This document shows, one piece after another, positions 63,928-64,000 of a DNA stretch of 64,000 nucleotides (its first letter is position 1; the number at the start of each line of letters is the position of its first letter). This stretch comes from Oxyruncus cristatus (lineage: Eukaryota > Chordata > Aves > Passeriformes > Cotingidae). Under the pieces are notes generated by a model that was not told the origin of the DNA, did no database searches, and saw nothing but the letters and a program-made list of their open reading frames with translations. The stretch is from contig VXAY01005956.1 in NCBI GenBank assembly GCA_013399855.1, positions 1,595,319 through 1,659,318 on the forward strand. Direction: 5' to 3'. The position numbers were made by a program, and so were the translations under genes.

Positions 63928-64000
63928 TTGGAAAGGATTCAGACAAGAGCTACAAGAGCGATTAGAGCGCCTGGAAAAACTTGCCTTACAAGGAGAGACT
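63928..64000 (+). mobile_element. CR1 LINE fragment, reverse transcriptase ORF2 C-terminal part, runs off window
   Basis: Translated on the plus strand, this reads LERIQTRATRAIRA and then, after a +1 shift, RLEKLALQGET. The order matches the conserved end of CR1 ORF2, where a LERVQ-RAT-IRGLE segment is followed by a short Tyr-Glu-Glu-Arg block. The frameshift and divergence show it is a dead copy. The element is cut by the window edge, so the remaining 3' end should lie just beyond 64000. CR1 elements dominate the repeats of birds and are common in turtles and crocodilians, which supports a sauropsid source. Confidence 0.75.

Noticed and set aside
1..64000. CRISPR arrays, operons, riboswitches, tRNA or rRNA genes
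   Set aside because: The sequence is clearly vertebrate intronic DNA. No regularly spaced repeats or conserved RNA gene cores were recognised.

Overview
The window is 64 kb of AT-rich, intron-dominated vertebrate DNA. The only gene I can name is AFF2 (FMR2), read on the minus strand. Two coding exons are certain. Exon 2 (44577-44697) and the large exon 3 (37463-38353) both have consensus splice sites, join in frame, and translate to the conserved N-terminal part of the AF4/FMR2 family. The source is most likely a sauropsid, probably a bird. The two recognisable transposon relics are CR1-type LINE fragments, the repeat load is very low, and the AFF2 protein is close to but clearly different from the mammalian one. 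I cannot name the species.

Layout, in order along the minus-strand gene from high to low coordinates. Positions 44698-64000 are at least 19.3 kb of intron 1; AFF2 exon 1 is not visible, so it and the promoter probably lie beyond 64000. Positions 44577-44697 are exon 2, 38354-44576 are the 6.2 kb intron 2, and 37463-38353 are exon 3. Positions 1-37462 are at least 37.5 kb of intron 3, where no later AFF2 exon was recognised. AFF2 is a nuclear scaffold related to AFF1 and AFF4 of the super elongation complex. The exon 2 / exon 3 junction falls in the region that, in the paralogue AFF4, contacts P-TEFb.

The most interesting unexplained feature is a 160-nt open, splice-site-bounded candidate exon at 59434-59593 on the AFF2 strand inside intron 1. 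Its 53-residue peptide I do not recognise. Its downstream splice phase matches AFF2 exon 2. It could be an alternative AFF2 5' exon, a poison exon, or an exon of an unidentified nested gene.

The rest is intronic sequence with simple repeats, small tandem duplications, two perfect palindromes or inverted repeats, a purine-rich block, a possible old LTR, several blocks that look like conserved non-coding elements, one 44-base assembly gap and one ambiguous base. I see no bacterial-type operons, CRISPR arrays, confident RNA genes or intact mobile elements, and I did not find a novel multi-gene system.
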